Below, piece after piece: positions 17,498-26,794 of a stretch of DNA of 64,000 bases. Both the position numbers and the translations under genes were made by a program. The DNA lies in contig CALSNK010000009.1 in assembly GCA_943787675.1 (NCBI GenBank), forward strand, positions 62,001 through 126,000, in the 5' to 3' direction. The stretch comes from an uncultured Pseudomonadales bacterium (GTDB lineage Bacteria > Pseudomonadota > Gammaproteobacteria > Pseudomonadales > Porticoccaceae). The stretch's first letter is position 1, and each line of letters opens with the position of its first letter. Below the pieces are notes generated by a model. The model ran no database searches, was not told where the DNA came from, and worked only from the letters and a program-made list of their open reading frames with translations.

Positions 17498-19747
17498 TTA
17501 GAAGTTATAGGTAACCTCTGCGCCTATGATGCGTCCCTTGGCTAGGGGTGAAAAAGTACCGCCTAGTGCTGCCGGGCCAACCGTTGCTGGCAGCTGGGTA
17601 TCACCACCATGTTTTACTTCGTCGGTGAGGTTTTTGCCATAGATACCGATACTCCAGTGGCCATCTCCCGAGTACATATCAATGCCTGCATCGATAATAT
17701 CCTGCTCGTTAATTGAGCCGAGGTTATTGTCGAGGTAAGCCGACTCATCACGGTGGGATACGCTGATTCGCGAGCTGACCAGCCAGGTTCCGACATTATC
17801 GTCTCGCGACAGACTGACGTTGTAAGTGAGTTTGGCCGCTCGCGGCAGGTCGAGGGCTAAATCGGTGCTATCGATCATGCCATCACCGCTAATATCAAAC
17901 AGTACGCGATCATATTCACTGTCGATCCAACCCACAGAGGCGCTGAAGAATAGATCGTCGGTGAGGCTATAGGCGCCATCGACTTCGATACCATAAATAG
18001 TGGCATCCGCGGTGTTTTTGATAATTTGCACTACCCCCGATACTAGGTCAGCCAGATTAACCTCCCGCTGCATGTCGTCAACTTGGGTATTGAAAATAGC
18101 GGCATTTAAACGCCCGCGATCACCCAGCTGAGTTTTATAGCCGAACTCCACAGTCTCAACGGTTTCCTGATCAAAGGGGCCGGGGCCATTGTTAACCAAA
18201 TCCCCAGAGGTATTGCGCAGGTTGTAGCCGCCTGAACGGAATCCTCTTGTCCAGTGACCATAGACCTGAGAGTCATCATCAAGGGCATAGGATGCGCCAA
18301 CTTTAGGTGAGAAGCTGTCCCAAGATTCATTGTCGGTAAAATCAAACGGACAGGTACCTTCGGTGACCATGCAAGGGCTATTTACATTGGCGATTAACGA
18401 GGCAATTTCGACCTCTTTTTCCTCGTCGGTAAAGCGCGCGCCAGCGCTAAGGGTGAGGCTGTCATTAATGGCATAGTCCACTGAGGCAAACACCGCTTTG
18501 GTAGTGACCTCATATTTGCCACCGCCATCTTGGGTTGATGCGCCGCCCAGTAGGACTCGACGTTCGTGAGCGGTAAGGTCATTGGTAAAGTAAAACAGTC
18601 CTGCAGTGACCGTAGTGCGATTATCGAAGGTCCCTATATAACGAAATTCGTTGCTGAACTGTTCCGCTTCTAGCCAGGTGGGGGCATGAAAGAAATGGGC
18701 CGGTTGGGCATCAATGTCACCATTGTTACTCTGGCTAAAATCGCGCCAGCCAAAGATATTGGTAAAGGTACCCTCACCAAAATCGACGTCCCAGTTTACT
18801 TCTGATGCTAGGAATTTAGTCTCAGTATCCTGAAAGCCTGTTTCATCGATAGAGAAGTCAAAGCTGTCGCGGTCAAAGCTGGCCAAAACGCCAGTGGTTC
18901 CAGTTCCGCTTTGGTGCGACTGGGCTGCAGGCCCGTCACCGGAGGTTTTACTGTATTCAAAGCGAGTAATCATTTCGAATCGGTCGCTGGGGGTATAAAC
19001 CACAACGGGGCGAATCATAAGCTGCTCAATCTCACCAAAGTCAGCGCCGTCAAAGCTGTTGGTAAACCAGCCTCCATCATCATTGAAGTGAACACTAACT
19101 TTCGCTTTAAGGGTTTCACTTATTGGGCCTCCAGCGGTGGCCTGGATGTAGGTGTTGTTGAGGCCATTGTCACTACCGCCGTCTATGGCGATACGAGACT
19201 TGGCCTCGAACTCGTCACCTGGAAGAGCCGTATTAATAAGCACTGCGCCGCCGGTGACATTGCGTCCAAACAATGTTCCCTGGGGGCCGCGCAACACTTC
19301 GATACTGTCTAAATCGAAGGTATCAAAGATAATGCCGGCGTTAAGCCCCATGTAAACGCCATCGACAAATACGCCTACGGTGGGGTCGATTGAGGGGATG
19401 GAGCTATTGACCCCAAGCCCGCGAATGGAGAAATTGGCAACACCTCTTGAGGTGCCAATATCATCCAATGCGACATTGGGCATGGTAACGGCGAGGTTAC
19501 TGAGATCACGGATCTTTAATGTTTCAAGCTGATCGCCATTTAACGCGGTAATTGACAGGGGAACATCCTGAATGGCTTCTTCCCGTTTGCGGGCGGTGAC
19601 AGTAACTTCCTCCATGAGAATGCTGCCACTGCGTCTTAGTTCCTGCGCCTGAGTAACTGTAGCTGTTGAGAAAAGTAAGGGTACTAGGCACCCAGCGGTA
19701 ACTAGGCTAATTGATGACTGCTTATATGGCACGGTTAAAGGTGACAT
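17498..19747 (-). CDS. TonB-dependent outer-membrane receptor
   Basis: A 749-residue outer-membrane protein. A signal peptide (hydrophobic SISLVTAGCLVPLLFSTATVTQAQ) is followed by a TonB box-like EEVTVTARKREEAIQDVPLSI at about 47-67. The plug domain includes DVPLSITALNGDQLETLKIRDL and the LRGPQGTLFGRNVTGGAV loop near residue 155. The rest is a 22-strand beta-barrel ending with the aromatic C-terminus VTYNF. The proline-containing IQDVPLSI plug start and length fit the large marine iron complex outermembrane recepter-type group used for sugars, aromatics or siderophores; cargo is not assignable. A very strong AGGAGG site lies 5 bases before the ATG. The gene is alone and has its own terminator. 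Confidence 0.9.
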   Translation of the reverse strand: MSPLTVPYKQSSISLVTAGCLVPLLFSTATVTQAQELRRSGSILMEEVTVTARKREEAIQDVPLSITALNGDQLETLKIRDLSNLAVTMPNVALDDIGTSRGVANFSIRGLGVNSSIPSIDPTVGVFVDGVYMGLNAGIIFDTFDLDSIEVLRGPQGTLFGRNVTGGAVLINTALPGDEFEAKSRIAIDGGSDNGLNNTYIQATAGGPISETLKAKVSVHFNDDGGWFTNSFDGADFGEIEQLMIRPVVVYTPSDRFEMITRFEYSKTSGDGPAAQSHQSGTGTTGVLASFDRDSFDFSIDETGFQDTETKFLASEVNWDVDFGEGTFTNIFGWRDFSQSNNGDIDAQPAHFFHAPTWLEAEQFSNEFRYIGTFDNRTTVTAGLFYFTNDLTAHERRVLLGGASTQDGGGKYEVTTKAVFASVDYAINDSLTLSAGARFTDEEKEVEIASLIANVNSPCMVTEGTCPFDFTDNESWDSFSPKVGASYALDDDSQVYGHWTRGFRSGGYNLRNTSGDLVNNGPGPFDQETVETVEFGYKTQLGDRGRLNAAIFNTQVDDMQREVNLADLVSGVVQIIKNTADATIYGIEVDGAYSLTDDLFFSASVGWIDSEYDRVLFDISGDGMIDSTDLALDLPRAAKLTYNVSLSRDDNVGTWLVSSRISVSHRDESAYLDNNLGSINEQDIIDAGIDMYSGDGHWSIGIYGKNLTDEVKHGGDTQLPATVGPAALGGTFSPLAKGRIIGAEVTYNF

Positions 19748-20080
19748 AACGACCTCCTGTAAGATAATTGTCCTTATAGATTCGTGACCGGTGCTAGTTC
19801 AGGTATAGGTGCGCTGGTCAAACGAATACTTGTTTTGGCCCGTGGTCACTGCAGGAGATGTTAGTTAGGTCAATTCTTATAATAATACGGCCTAAAATTA
19901 GATACATGATTTCCCCAAACCACATTTCAGTAATAGTTGGGATACTTAGGCAATTCAATAGAAATTTTAGGCAGGGTCGATGGCTGTTATGCAAAGAGGC
20001 GACTGAACAGCACATGGCTTGAGGACTGTTACTCTTAATTGCAGGTGTAAGGCGCGATCGAATTTTCTAGACAGGGCCGA
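19748..20080. other. Intergenic region upstream of the TonB-dependent receptor gene
   Basis: About 333 bases upstream of the leftward receptor gene and downstream of the small zinc-ribbon gene. It should hold the receptor promoter. Apart from the AGGAGG ribosome site at its left end, I see no clear Fur-type palindrome, no convincing -35/-10 pair and no coding frame. Confidence 0.5.
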
Positions 20081-20269
20081 TTAAAAGCCCAAATCTTCTT
20101 GGGTGACCTGCACGGCAATATGCTCTCCTGCAACTTCAGTGCTAACCAAAATAGGCCGGCAGCAAACAAAACAGTCTTCGGTGTAGGTCTGAGATTCTGA
20201 GGGATCCACCAGCAAGGTGATGCTCTCCCAGCAATAAGGGCAGGTTATTGGCTCTTCATGAAGATGCAT
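20081..20269 (-). CDS. CPXCG-motif small cysteine-rich (zinc ribbon) protein
   Basis: A 62-residue protein with two cysteine pairs: CPYC (residues 10-13) and CFVCC (33-37) followed by RPI. This is the pattern of the short CPXCG-motif family, which most likely folds around one zinc ion. The ends are typical ([14 protein letters not shown] at the N-terminus and a short acidic C-terminus). Function is unknown. It starts 6 bases after the stop of the 3-hydroxyisobutyryl-CoA hydrolase-like gene on the same strand and is probably co-transcribed with it, although a functional link is not evident. Confidence 0.8.
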   Translation of the reverse strand: MHLHEEPITCPYCWESITLLVDPSESQTYTEDCFVCCRPILVSTEVAGEHIAVQVTQEDLGF

Positions 20270-20275
20270 TGCAGG

Positions 20276-21376
20276 TTACTTCAGTAGTGCCAGTGGGTGG
20301 GTCATGCCTGTCCAGGGGCTCGCAAAGAAGGGTTCGACCATATCTGGGGTTACATCTTCAATATGCGCCGGTTTCCAGGCTGGGTTGTGGTCTTTGTCGA
20401 TGGCGAGGGCGCGAATACCTTCAACCGTTTCGCTGCTGTGACCTGATCGGCCGAGGTGGTCGGTGTGGAAGCAGTGGTGAACTAAATCACGCTCCATACG
20501 CAGATCATCGGCCAGACTTAATGTTCTGCCGGTACGTATTTGCTTGAGGACAACATGAAGCATTAGCGGCGAACGTTTATGCAGGACATCTAAGGTCTGT
20601 GCCGCCCAATCCGAGCCGTCATTTTCTAGTGCTGCAGCGATATCTTTAATGGTCTCAAGGGCAAAGATGCTGTCGATGCTGGGGTGCAGCCATTCAGGTG
20701 AGGCTATCTCAGCGGAGGTCTCCAATTTGTCGTGGAGGGCTTCAATACGCTCTGAGACGCTAAGTTCGGGGTCGCTGGTTAATGAATCCCATAATGCGGG
20801 CATATCCGCGCTATCGACGACTGCGTCGGCTAGGTCTACCGCAATGGCTTCCGCGCCCAGCATTAGCTGTCCGGTCAGGGCCAAATATTCACCGCTGGCG
20901 CCCGGGCACCGCCCAAGAAAATAGCCGCCGCCAACATCTGGAAATAGGCCGATATTGGTCTCTGGCATGGCCAATTTACTGCGCTCAGTGACGATGCGCA
21001 GACTTGCGCCCTGGCTGATGCCCATACCACCGCCCATGACTATGCCGTCCATAAAGGCGATATAGGGCTTGGGATAGGTAAAAATTAAATGGTTGAGGCT
21101 GTATTCCTCAGTGAAAAAATCTTCCAGGGCAGGGTCGTTGGTAATAGCGGCCTCGTGGAAAAAACGAATATCACCGCCGGCACAGAAGGCGCCAAAGGGC
21201 CCAATTTTGTTGGAGCCACGTATGGCCACCGCTTCTATTTCTGGGTGTCCCTGCCAGTCGGTTAGTAAACTGTGCAGATCGCGCACCATATCCAGTGACA
21301 GAGCGTTAAGCGCCTTGGGTCGGTCGAGAGTAATCAGACCTATGCCTGCGTTGATTTGCCATTGGATATTGGACAA
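20276..21376 (-). CDS. Enoyl-CoA hydratase/isomerase family, 3-hydroxyisobutyryl-CoA hydrolase type
   Basis: A 366-residue crotonase-fold protein, longer than ordinary enoyl-CoA hydratases (about 260) and equal to the 3-hydroxyisobutyryl-CoA hydrolases of valine breakdown. Motifs include LDRPKALNALSLDMV, the oxyanion region GAFCAGGDIRFFHE, FMDGIVMGGGMGISQGASLRIVTE and MPETNIGLFPDVGGGYFLGRCPG; the MPE(T)xIGLFPDVG segment is the clearest marker of this subgroup and contains the catalytic glutamate. It follows the IPP isomerase gene after 74 bases on the same strand. It belongs to amino-acid catabolism and is probably unrelated to the retinal genes. Confidence 0.87.
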   Translation of the reverse strand: MSNIQWQINAGIGLITLDRPKALNALSLDMVRDLHSLLTDWQGHPEIEAVAIRGSNKIGPFGAFCAGGDIRFFHEAAITNDPALEDFFTEEYSLNHLIFTYPKPYIAFMDGIVMGGGMGISQGASLRIVTERSKLAMPETNIGLFPDVGGGYFLGRCPGASGEYLALTGQLMLGAEAIAVDLADAVVDSADMPALWDSLTSDPELSVSERIEALHDKLETSAEIASPEWLHPSIDSIFALETIKDIAAALENDGSDWAAQTLDVLHKRSPLMLHVVLKQIRTGRTLSLADDLRMERDLVHHCFHTDHLGRSGHSSETVEGIRALAIDKDHNPAWKPAHIEDVTPDMVEPFFASPWTGMTHPLALLK

Positions 21377-21450
21377 AATTGAGTACCTGTCATCGTTATT
21401 TTGAGGGGGGATTTAACCAGCCCTACGTCGGACTGTCTACTGAATCGCGC

Positions 21451-22452
21451 TTATATCAGAGGCGCAGATCGCAATGCCATAAGGTTTTGGCTGGCGGTCA
21501 AAAACATTGTCCAGCGCAGCTGCTCCTGAAGGATCTCTATTTTTTCGATAACGGCTTCCGAAGACTCCAGAGCTGGCCCTAAAAAAGGCTGGGCCAAGGC
21601 CGACATTTGGGCGCCCAGGCGGATGCATTTAGCAATATCCACGCCGTTGCGGACACCCCCGGAACCAATCATATTTACATCGGCACAGGCACTGCGAACC
21701 TGGGAGAGTAGTTCAACGGTATCCATTCCCCAGTCGACAAAGGGTGCGGCAATTTGCTGTTCTCTGGTGGAGTCATTCCGCGCTAGTTCAATGCTCGCCC
21801 AACTCGTGCCGCCGCGACCTGCTACTTCGATCCACTGCACGCCCGCAGCCACGAGTTTTTGCGCGGTACTGGGGCCAATGCCAGAACCCACTTCTTTCAC
21901 TATAACGGGCACAGAGAGCTCGCTAGCGCAGGTTTGAATGGCGTCGAGCACTCCATTCCAATCTCGGTCACCGTTGGGCTGTACAAGCTCTTGCAGGGGG
22001 TTTATATGGATTATCAGGGCATTGGCGGCCACGCTTTCTACGGCGCGTTTGGCCAGATCCAATCCAGATTGCTGTAACTGGGTGGCGCCAAGATTGCCCA
22101 ATATTATTGCATTGGGTGCCCAGCGGCGTACGTTCTGTGCCAGACCCTGCTCTAGGGCGGCGCGCTGTGATCCCAGTGCCATGGGTATATGGCAATATTC
22201 CGCGGCCTCGGCCAGATGCTGATTGATAAGCTCACCATTATTGCAGCCGCCGGTCATGGCGCCGATCATAAAGGGTGCGGCGATAGGCCGGCCTAAAAAG
22301 TGACAGGCTATGTCAGTGTCTTCTAGGGCCTGCTCTGGGAGTCCACTGTGCTCAAAGGTTAGGCGATCGAAATGGCTACCCGACTGAGACTGATGGCGCG
22401 CCTCGAGGGCAAGCTGGATATGGTCGTCTTTGCGATTGCTTATATTGGTCAT
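21451..22452 (-). CDS. fni: Type 2 isopentenyl-diphosphate delta-isomerase
   Basis: A 333-residue FMN- and NADPH-dependent isomerase that interconverts IPP and DMAPP, the two C5 units of carotenoid synthesis. Markers are RKDDHIQLAL at the N-terminus, PFMIGAMTGG (residues about 60-70), LGSQRAALEQ, VIVKEVGSGIG, VAGRGGTSWASIE and IGSGGVRNGVDIAKCIRLGA. This is unrelated to the metal-dependent type 1 enzyme. The start codon overlaps the end of blh by four bases (ATGA), so it is part of the proteorhodopsin/retinal operon and is its last dedicated gene. Its placement here should raise DMAPP supply for retinal synthesis. Confidence 0.92.
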   Translation of the reverse strand: MTNISNRKDDHIQLALEARHQSQSGSHFDRLTFEHSGLPEQALEDTDIACHFLGRPIAAPFMIGAMTGGCNNGELINQHLAEAAEYCHIPMALGSQRAALEQGLAQNVRRWAPNAIILGNLGATQLQQSGLDLAKRAVESVAANALIIHINPLQELVQPNGDRDWNGVLDAIQTCASELSVPVIVKEVGSGIGPSTAQKLVAAGVQWIEVAGRGGTSWASIELARNDSTREQQIAAPFVDWGMDTVELLSQVRSACADVNMIGSGGVRNGVDIAKCIRLGAQMSALAQPFLGPALESSEAVIEKIEILQEQLRWTMFLTASQNLMALRSAPLI

Positions 22453-23279
22453 GGCAACAGCCTCTGCTGTTTAGTGTTGTAGGCCAGATCGACGAGTAAC
22501 ATATGAGGAACTGTCAGTGCGGCGAGACCAATAAAGGTTAACTGTACAATAGATGCAGACAGGGACCCCTGAAAAAATAATAAAAAGACTAGCGCGGCAG
22601 TCCAGGCCATCAGGCTATAGATTGCGGCCTCAATAAAACTGCGCCTGCGCTCGCTATCATCTTCAATACTTTGCCATATCCGCAAGCTGTGACTGCGGCT
22701 GTGCCAGAGGCAAAAATACAGGGCGAAGCTAATAAGCGGTGGCAGTAAGAACACCAGTATTAATTGGGTGATCAGGCTGTTGAGCGGTTTTCGCCATGCC
22801 GGATTTTTCGAGGCGTAAACCGCATAGCCGGCGAAGCTCAGAAGCCAGGGTAAAAATAATGCGCCAATTGATTGGAGTAGCATGGTCGCACCTTTGTCGC
22901 CCACTAAGAGGGCAAAAACTGGTTCTACGGCTGCCGGTTGCAAGCTGGGAATAGCGATAGAGACTAGGCCACCATGGGCGACCAGAGGCAGCCACCGATT
23001 ATTGAGTCTGTCGTTAGTAGACGCTGGAATGCTGGCAATATCACTCTGACCAAAGTGCAGCGCTGAGATAATTAGAAATATGGCCAGCCCTAGCACGGGC
23101 CATTGCCACCAAAACCAGACAACCAAGGCTGCCAGCGCGATATAGCCAATATGGAATCCAAGCCAGGCAGCAGTGCTCTGAGGCCAACCAATACGTCGTG
23201 CCACTGCGCCATCTAGGCCGCCATGAGGCACTCCAAAAAGCAGTACCGCTGCAATGGCGGCGAGGTCCCAGCTAGTCAT
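22449..23279 (-). CDS. blh: Brp/Blh-type beta-carotene 15,15'-dioxygenase
   Basis: A 276-residue multi-pass membrane protein that splits beta-carotene into two molecules of retinal. The histidine-rich motifs that hold the iron are FGVPHGGLDGA near residue 16, SALHFGQSD around 85, CLWHSRSHSLRIW around 190 and VPHMLLVDLAYN near the C-terminus. The ATG at 23279 starts at the first helix (MTSWDLAAIAAVLLFG). The frame open to 23387 is not used because it would run 116 bases into crtY. Even so, the chosen start overlaps the crtY stop by 8 bases, indicating coupled translation. Confidence 0.92.
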   Translation of the reverse strand: MTSWDLAAIAAVLLFGVPHGGLDGAVARRIGWPQSTAAWLGFHIGYIALAALVVWFWWQWPVLGLAIFLIISALHFGQSDIASIPASTNDRLNNRWLPLVAHGGLVSIAIPSLQPAAVEPVFALLVGDKGATMLLQSIGALFLPWLLSFAGYAVYASKNPAWRKPLNSLITQLILVFLLPPLISFALYFCLWHSRSHSLRIWQSIEDDSERRRSFIEAAIYSLMAWTAALVFLLFFQGSLSASIVQLTFIGLAALTVPHMLLVDLAYNTKQQRLLP

Positions 23280-24387
23280 TTTTAAACACCTGCCGCAGAG
23301 CAGCCTGTATAAAGGGCCATTTAGGCATGGCCATAATGACTTTCGCCCATTCCATAGCGCCTGCATTGCCGAGCATAAATCGCGCAAATTCTTCAGCGTC
23401 TAGCGCCTTACTTGTCGCCATAAATAAACCCACGCCACGATCCGGTTGGGCACTAAGTGCGCGATTAAAGACCCTATCCATAAAGATAAGGCGTCTCGAA
23501 AAAGGTGCGGGTACCTCGCGCTCACCGGCGCTTATGGCCTCTGCTAATGTTGCCATCTGGGCCTGAATCGTACTGAACGCGTAGCCTGAGGATAGCCGCA
23601 CAGAACCGCCTGCCGCGCCAATAGTGGGCACCTGGGTATTCTGGGGTTGCACTGCAGCCATGGGAATCACACCGTATTCTTCTCGCAACTGAGACTGCAT
23701 CTGTATATTGCGGTCGGCGAGCCACTGACTGATGGCATTGCGATACCAGTCTTTATCTTCGAGCTGGTTTGAAATCATGGTCGATTCTACAAGTAGATGG
23801 CGATCGGAGTAGGGGAGTACATAGATAAAGTGCAGGCCGCGAGACTGGTCGACACGAAAATCCATTAATGTGGCGATATCGGCATCAGTTATGGGTTCCT
23901 TGGTGCTTATTTCCCAGCCAACAAAGTGCTGACGCAGGCTATTGTCTCCCATTATTGGGGGTCGACTGTCGTAGATAGTTTTAGCCTTGTAGGCTTGCCC
24001 ATCGGCGCTAAATTGCCCGCCGTTTTCCTCTGCTGTCAGATCATCAACGGCCGCTCTGACTAGGTTCACTGAATCTTTTAAGCTGGCTTCGCAATGCTGT
24101 AAATATTGCCCTGAGCTAAGGCTGGTATAGCGGTATTCATTACTCTGGTGGATAACTTCGCCACTGTGGTCAATTAGGCGCCATTTGTCCCAGCTGCCTC
24201 TAATGGCGGGGCTGAGTTGTTCTAATTGCTCGGGTTGCGCCCATAACGCCCAGCTACTGTCTCGTTCTGCTGCAGTCTTAGGTTCAAATACGGCGGCGGA
24301 CAGATTGTCTAATTTGGAGGCCAATGCCATCCCTGCGCTACCGCCACCAATGATGGCGATATCCAGCTCTATTGGATTACTGGACAC
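23272..24387 (-). CDS. crtY: Lycopene beta-cyclase (CrtY type)
   Basis: A 371-residue flavoprotein that closes both ends of lycopene to give beta-carotene. The N-terminal dinucleotide motif is LDIAIIGGGSAGMALASKL (residues 8-26), and further family segments are SWALWA, YRYTSLSSGQYL, VGWEISTKEPI and LRLSSGYAFSTIQAQ. The last two correspond to the conserved FAD and substrate region of CrtY. The start overlaps the end of crtB by 11 bases and the end overlaps blh by 8 bases, placing it firmly in the operon. Length matches bacterial CrtY (about 380). Confidence 0.92.
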   Translation of the reverse strand: MSSNPIELDIAIIGGGSAGMALASKLDNLSAAVFEPKTAAERDSSWALWAQPEQLEQLSPAIRGSWDKWRLIDHSGEVIHQSNEYRYTSLSSGQYLQHCEASLKDSVNLVRAAVDDLTAEENGGQFSADGQAYKAKTIYDSRPPIMGDNSLRQHFVGWEISTKEPITDADIATLMDFRVDQSRGLHFIYVLPYSDRHLLVESTMISNQLEDKDWYRNAISQWLADRNIQMQSQLREEYGVIPMAAVQPQNTQVPTIGAAGGSVRLSSGYAFSTIQAQMATLAEAISAGEREVPAPFSRRLIFMDRVFNRALSAQPDRGVGLFMATSKALDAEEFARFMLGNAGAMEWAKVIMAMPKWPFIQAALRQVFKND

Positions 24388-25294
24388 CGGCTAATCCCTG
24401 CAGATGCTGATGCAACTGAGAACGGTGTGGCGGTACTTTTATTGGGCGTAAATCCAATAGACTGCGCAGACTGAGCAGTGCTTTTTCCCCGCCGGTTACC
24501 ATGACTCGGCCCTGCCACCAGGCTAGGTTTCGGCGTCTGAGTACCCAGCCAATTTGGCGATAGACACGCAGTGCTATGGCAATGGAGAGTCTTGAGCGAA
24601 AGGGTAATAGGCGTATACCAAGCAGTGCGCTGGCATAGTATTGTTCGGATAAATCTAATAGCCGGGCTATACCCTCGGCTACTTGCTGGCGGCAGTCAGT
24701 GTCCTCGTCTTCCAATCCTGCTTTAGCAATCTGTGACGGAGTAAAGCTTGCCCAGCTAGCGGGGAGATAACGGCGCCCCATTTTGGCGTCTTCCAATACA
24801 TCCCGAGAGATATTGGTGAGCTGCATGGCAACCCCCAAATCAATGGCAAAGCTGTCGGCGCGGGGTTCTTCGCAGTTGAGTACGCGGCACATCATTAGGC
24901 CCACGGTGCCTGCCACGGCGTGGCAGTAGCGCAATAACTCGGCTTCGTCGGCAACGGCGGTGGGGTTTTGGTCGCTGAGCATACCGTCGAGCAACTCTGA
25001 TGCGGCACTGAGGGGGATGTTGTTACTGTTGGCTAGCGCGATAAAGGCTTCAATTTCTGGTCCAGCGGCAAGTTCTTTACCGGCAAGGCGGGCGCGAATA
25101 TCTTCAAGGGATTCTTGGCGGTCGGGAAGATCACCGTCGGCTAAATCGTCCACATAGCGGCAAAATTGATAGAGTCGTGCGGCGCGGTCGGCCAGTTCAA
25201 CCCCGAGAAACTTACTGGCCCAATAGAATGATTTTCCATGGCGTGCCAGTATCTGCTTTGGGGCTGGTGAGTCTGGCAGCACTGGATTGCTCAT
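24377..25294 (-). CDS. crtB: Phytoene synthase
   Basis: A 305-residue enzyme that joins two GGPP molecules head to head into phytoene. Substrate-binding aspartate motifs are YVDDLADG (residues about 47-54, DxxxD form) and ISRDVLEDAKMGRRYLP (about 161-177). Both magnesium-binding helices appear intact, and FYWASKFLG near residue 23 is also typical. Its ATG follows directly on the crtI TAG stop, with a GGAGG ribosome site inside the last crtI codons. The next gene, crtY, overlaps its end by 11 bases. Confidence 0.93.
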   Translation of the reverse strand: MSNPVLPDSPAPKQILARHGKSFYWASKFLGVELADRAARLYQFCRYVDDLADGDLPDRQESLEDIRARLAGKELAAGPEIEAFIALANSNNIPLSAASELLDGMLSDQNPTAVADEAELLRYCHAVAGTVGLMMCRVLNCEEPRADSFAIDLGVAMQLTNISRDVLEDAKMGRRYLPASWASFTPSQIAKAGLEDEDTDCRQQVAEGIARLLDLSEQYYASALLGIRLLPFRSRLSIAIALRVYRQIGWVLRRRNLAWWQGRVMVTGGEKALLSLRSLLDLRPIKVPPHRSQLHQHLQGLAGVQ

Positions 25295-26794
25295 CTATCC
25301 TCCCGAACCCACCTCAACACCAGTAAGCAGTTCTTCTACTACCTTGGCTGAGCTGACAACGCCGGGAAGGCCGGCGCCGGGATGGGTGCCTGCACCCACA
25401 AAATAGAGATTATTCACTGCGCTGTCGCGGTTGTGAAAGCGGAACCAGGCAGACTGGGTAAGCCTGGGTTCGATAGAGAAACCAGCGCCATGCATGGAGC
25501 GGTAATCCTTGGCAAAATCTTCTGGGGTCATCCAAAACACCTCTTCAATCACTGAGGAAAGTTCTGGCAGTATAGTCTCTTCGAGGGCCGTTACTATGCG
25601 ATCGCGCAGCACCTCGCCTTCTGTCTCCCAGTTTACATTGCCCTGGAGGTTGGGCACCGGGCACAGCACATAAAATGACTCGCAGCCCTCTGGTGCAAAG
25701 CTTTTGTCTGTGGCCGTGGGACGATGCACATAGAGAGAGAAATCTTCGCTCATCTCTTTGGCATCAAAAATTTCCGAAAGCAGCTGTTTAAATCGAGGTC
25801 CCATCCAAATGCTGTGGTGGGCGACATCGGGATAGAGTTTTTTGGTGCCGAAATAAAGGACATACAGCCCCATGCTGTACTGCTTTTTAATACTCGGCAG
25901 GCGCAATTTTTTCTGGGGTAAAAGGTGTTTGTAACAGGTTTCAGGATCGCCGCCAAAGACGACTAGGTCGGCATTCATCACCTGGTTATTACTCAGGCGC
26001 ACACCAGTGGCACGTTTATTTTCAACAATGATCTCATCGACGTCAGCGTTGAGCTGAATTTTAATGCCATGGCGTTCCATCAGCGCACCCAGCTCTTCAA
26101 CCAATTTTCCGGTACCGCCCATACAGAAAAACACACCCCAGCGACGCTCGAGATAATGAATCAAGGTGTAGATAGCCGTGGTTTTAAACGGATTTCCCCC
26201 CACCAATAGGGGGTGAATAGAAAAAGCCTGACGAATCAGCGGATGCTTTAAATGGCTGTTCACCATCTGGGAGACGCTTCTGTAACATTTGAGTATCAGC
26301 AGCGCGGGAATCTGTTTAACCATATCCCAGACTCGGGTAAATGGTCGATGAACCAGCTGTTTAAAGCCGACGTCATATACCTTTTTAGACTTCTCAAGCA
26401 GTTTTAAATAACCTTCAGCATCGTCGGGATTAAAGCGACGAATCTCAGTTAATGTGTCTTCAATGCTGGCGCGATAATCGAACTGGCTGCCATCGTCAAA
26501 ATGAAAACGGTAAAAGGGATCTAGCGGAACAAAGTCGAGATGATCAGTGAGTTTTTCATCGAACAGTTCAAATAGTTCATCAAACAGAAAGGGGGCGGTG
26601 ATAACGGTGGGGCCTGCATCATGGCGATAGCCACCGCGTTCGAAAACCTGCGCTCGACCGCCGAGGCTATCTAAACGCTCCAGTAAGGTGACGTCGTAAC
26701 CAATAGCTTTGAGTCTTAATGCTGTTGCTATACCGGCGAAGCCTGCTCCGATAATAATGACTGTTTTTCCAGCTCCGAATGTCTTTGATGTCAA
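25295..26794 (-). CDS. crtI: Phytoene desaturase (CrtI type), TTG start
   Basis: A 499-residue FAD enzyme that introduces four double bonds into phytoene to give lycopene. The FAD fold TVIIIGAGFAGIATALRLKAIGYDVTLLE (starting near residue 11) is followed by LGGRAQVFERGGYRHDAGPTVIT, and the C-terminus has the NLYFVGAGTHPGAGLPGVV signature of bacterial CrtI. The TTG at 26794 is chosen: it overlaps the crtE TGA stop (TTGA), it has AAGGG 8 bases upstream, and the FAD fold follows at once. The frame open to 26974 would put 60 unrelated residues, copied from another frame of crtE, in front. No ATG exists at the expected place. Confidence 0.92.
   Translation of the reverse strand: MTSKTFGAGKTVIIIGAGFAGIATALRLKAIGYDVTLLERLDSLGGRAQVFERGGYRHDAGPTVITAPFLFDELFELFDEKLTDHLDFVPLDPFYRFHFDDGSQFDYRASIEDTLTEIRRFNPDDAEGYLKLLEKSKKVYDVGFKQLVHRPFTRVWDMVKQIPALLILKCYRSVSQMVNSHLKHPLIRQAFSIHPLLVGGNPFKTTAIYTLIHYLERRWGVFFCMGGTGKLVEELGALMERHGIKIQLNADVDEIIVENKRATGVRLSNNQVMNADLVVFGGDPETCYKHLLPQKKLRLPSIKKQYSMGLYVLYFGTKKLYPDVAHHSIWMGPRFKQLLSEIFDAKEMSEDFSLYVHRPTATDKSFAPEGCESFYVLCPVPNLQGNVNWETEGEVLRDRIVTALEETILPELSSVIEEVFWMTPEDFAKDYRSMHGAGFSIEPRLTQSAWFRFHNRDSAVNNLYFVGAGTHPGAGLPGVVSSAKVVEELLTGVEVGSGG

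Noticed and set aside
19818..20015. Leftward open frame of 65 residues upstream of the TonB-dependent receptor gene
   Set aside because: Composition is unlike a protein of this organism, there is no ribosome site, and it lies in the probable promoter region.
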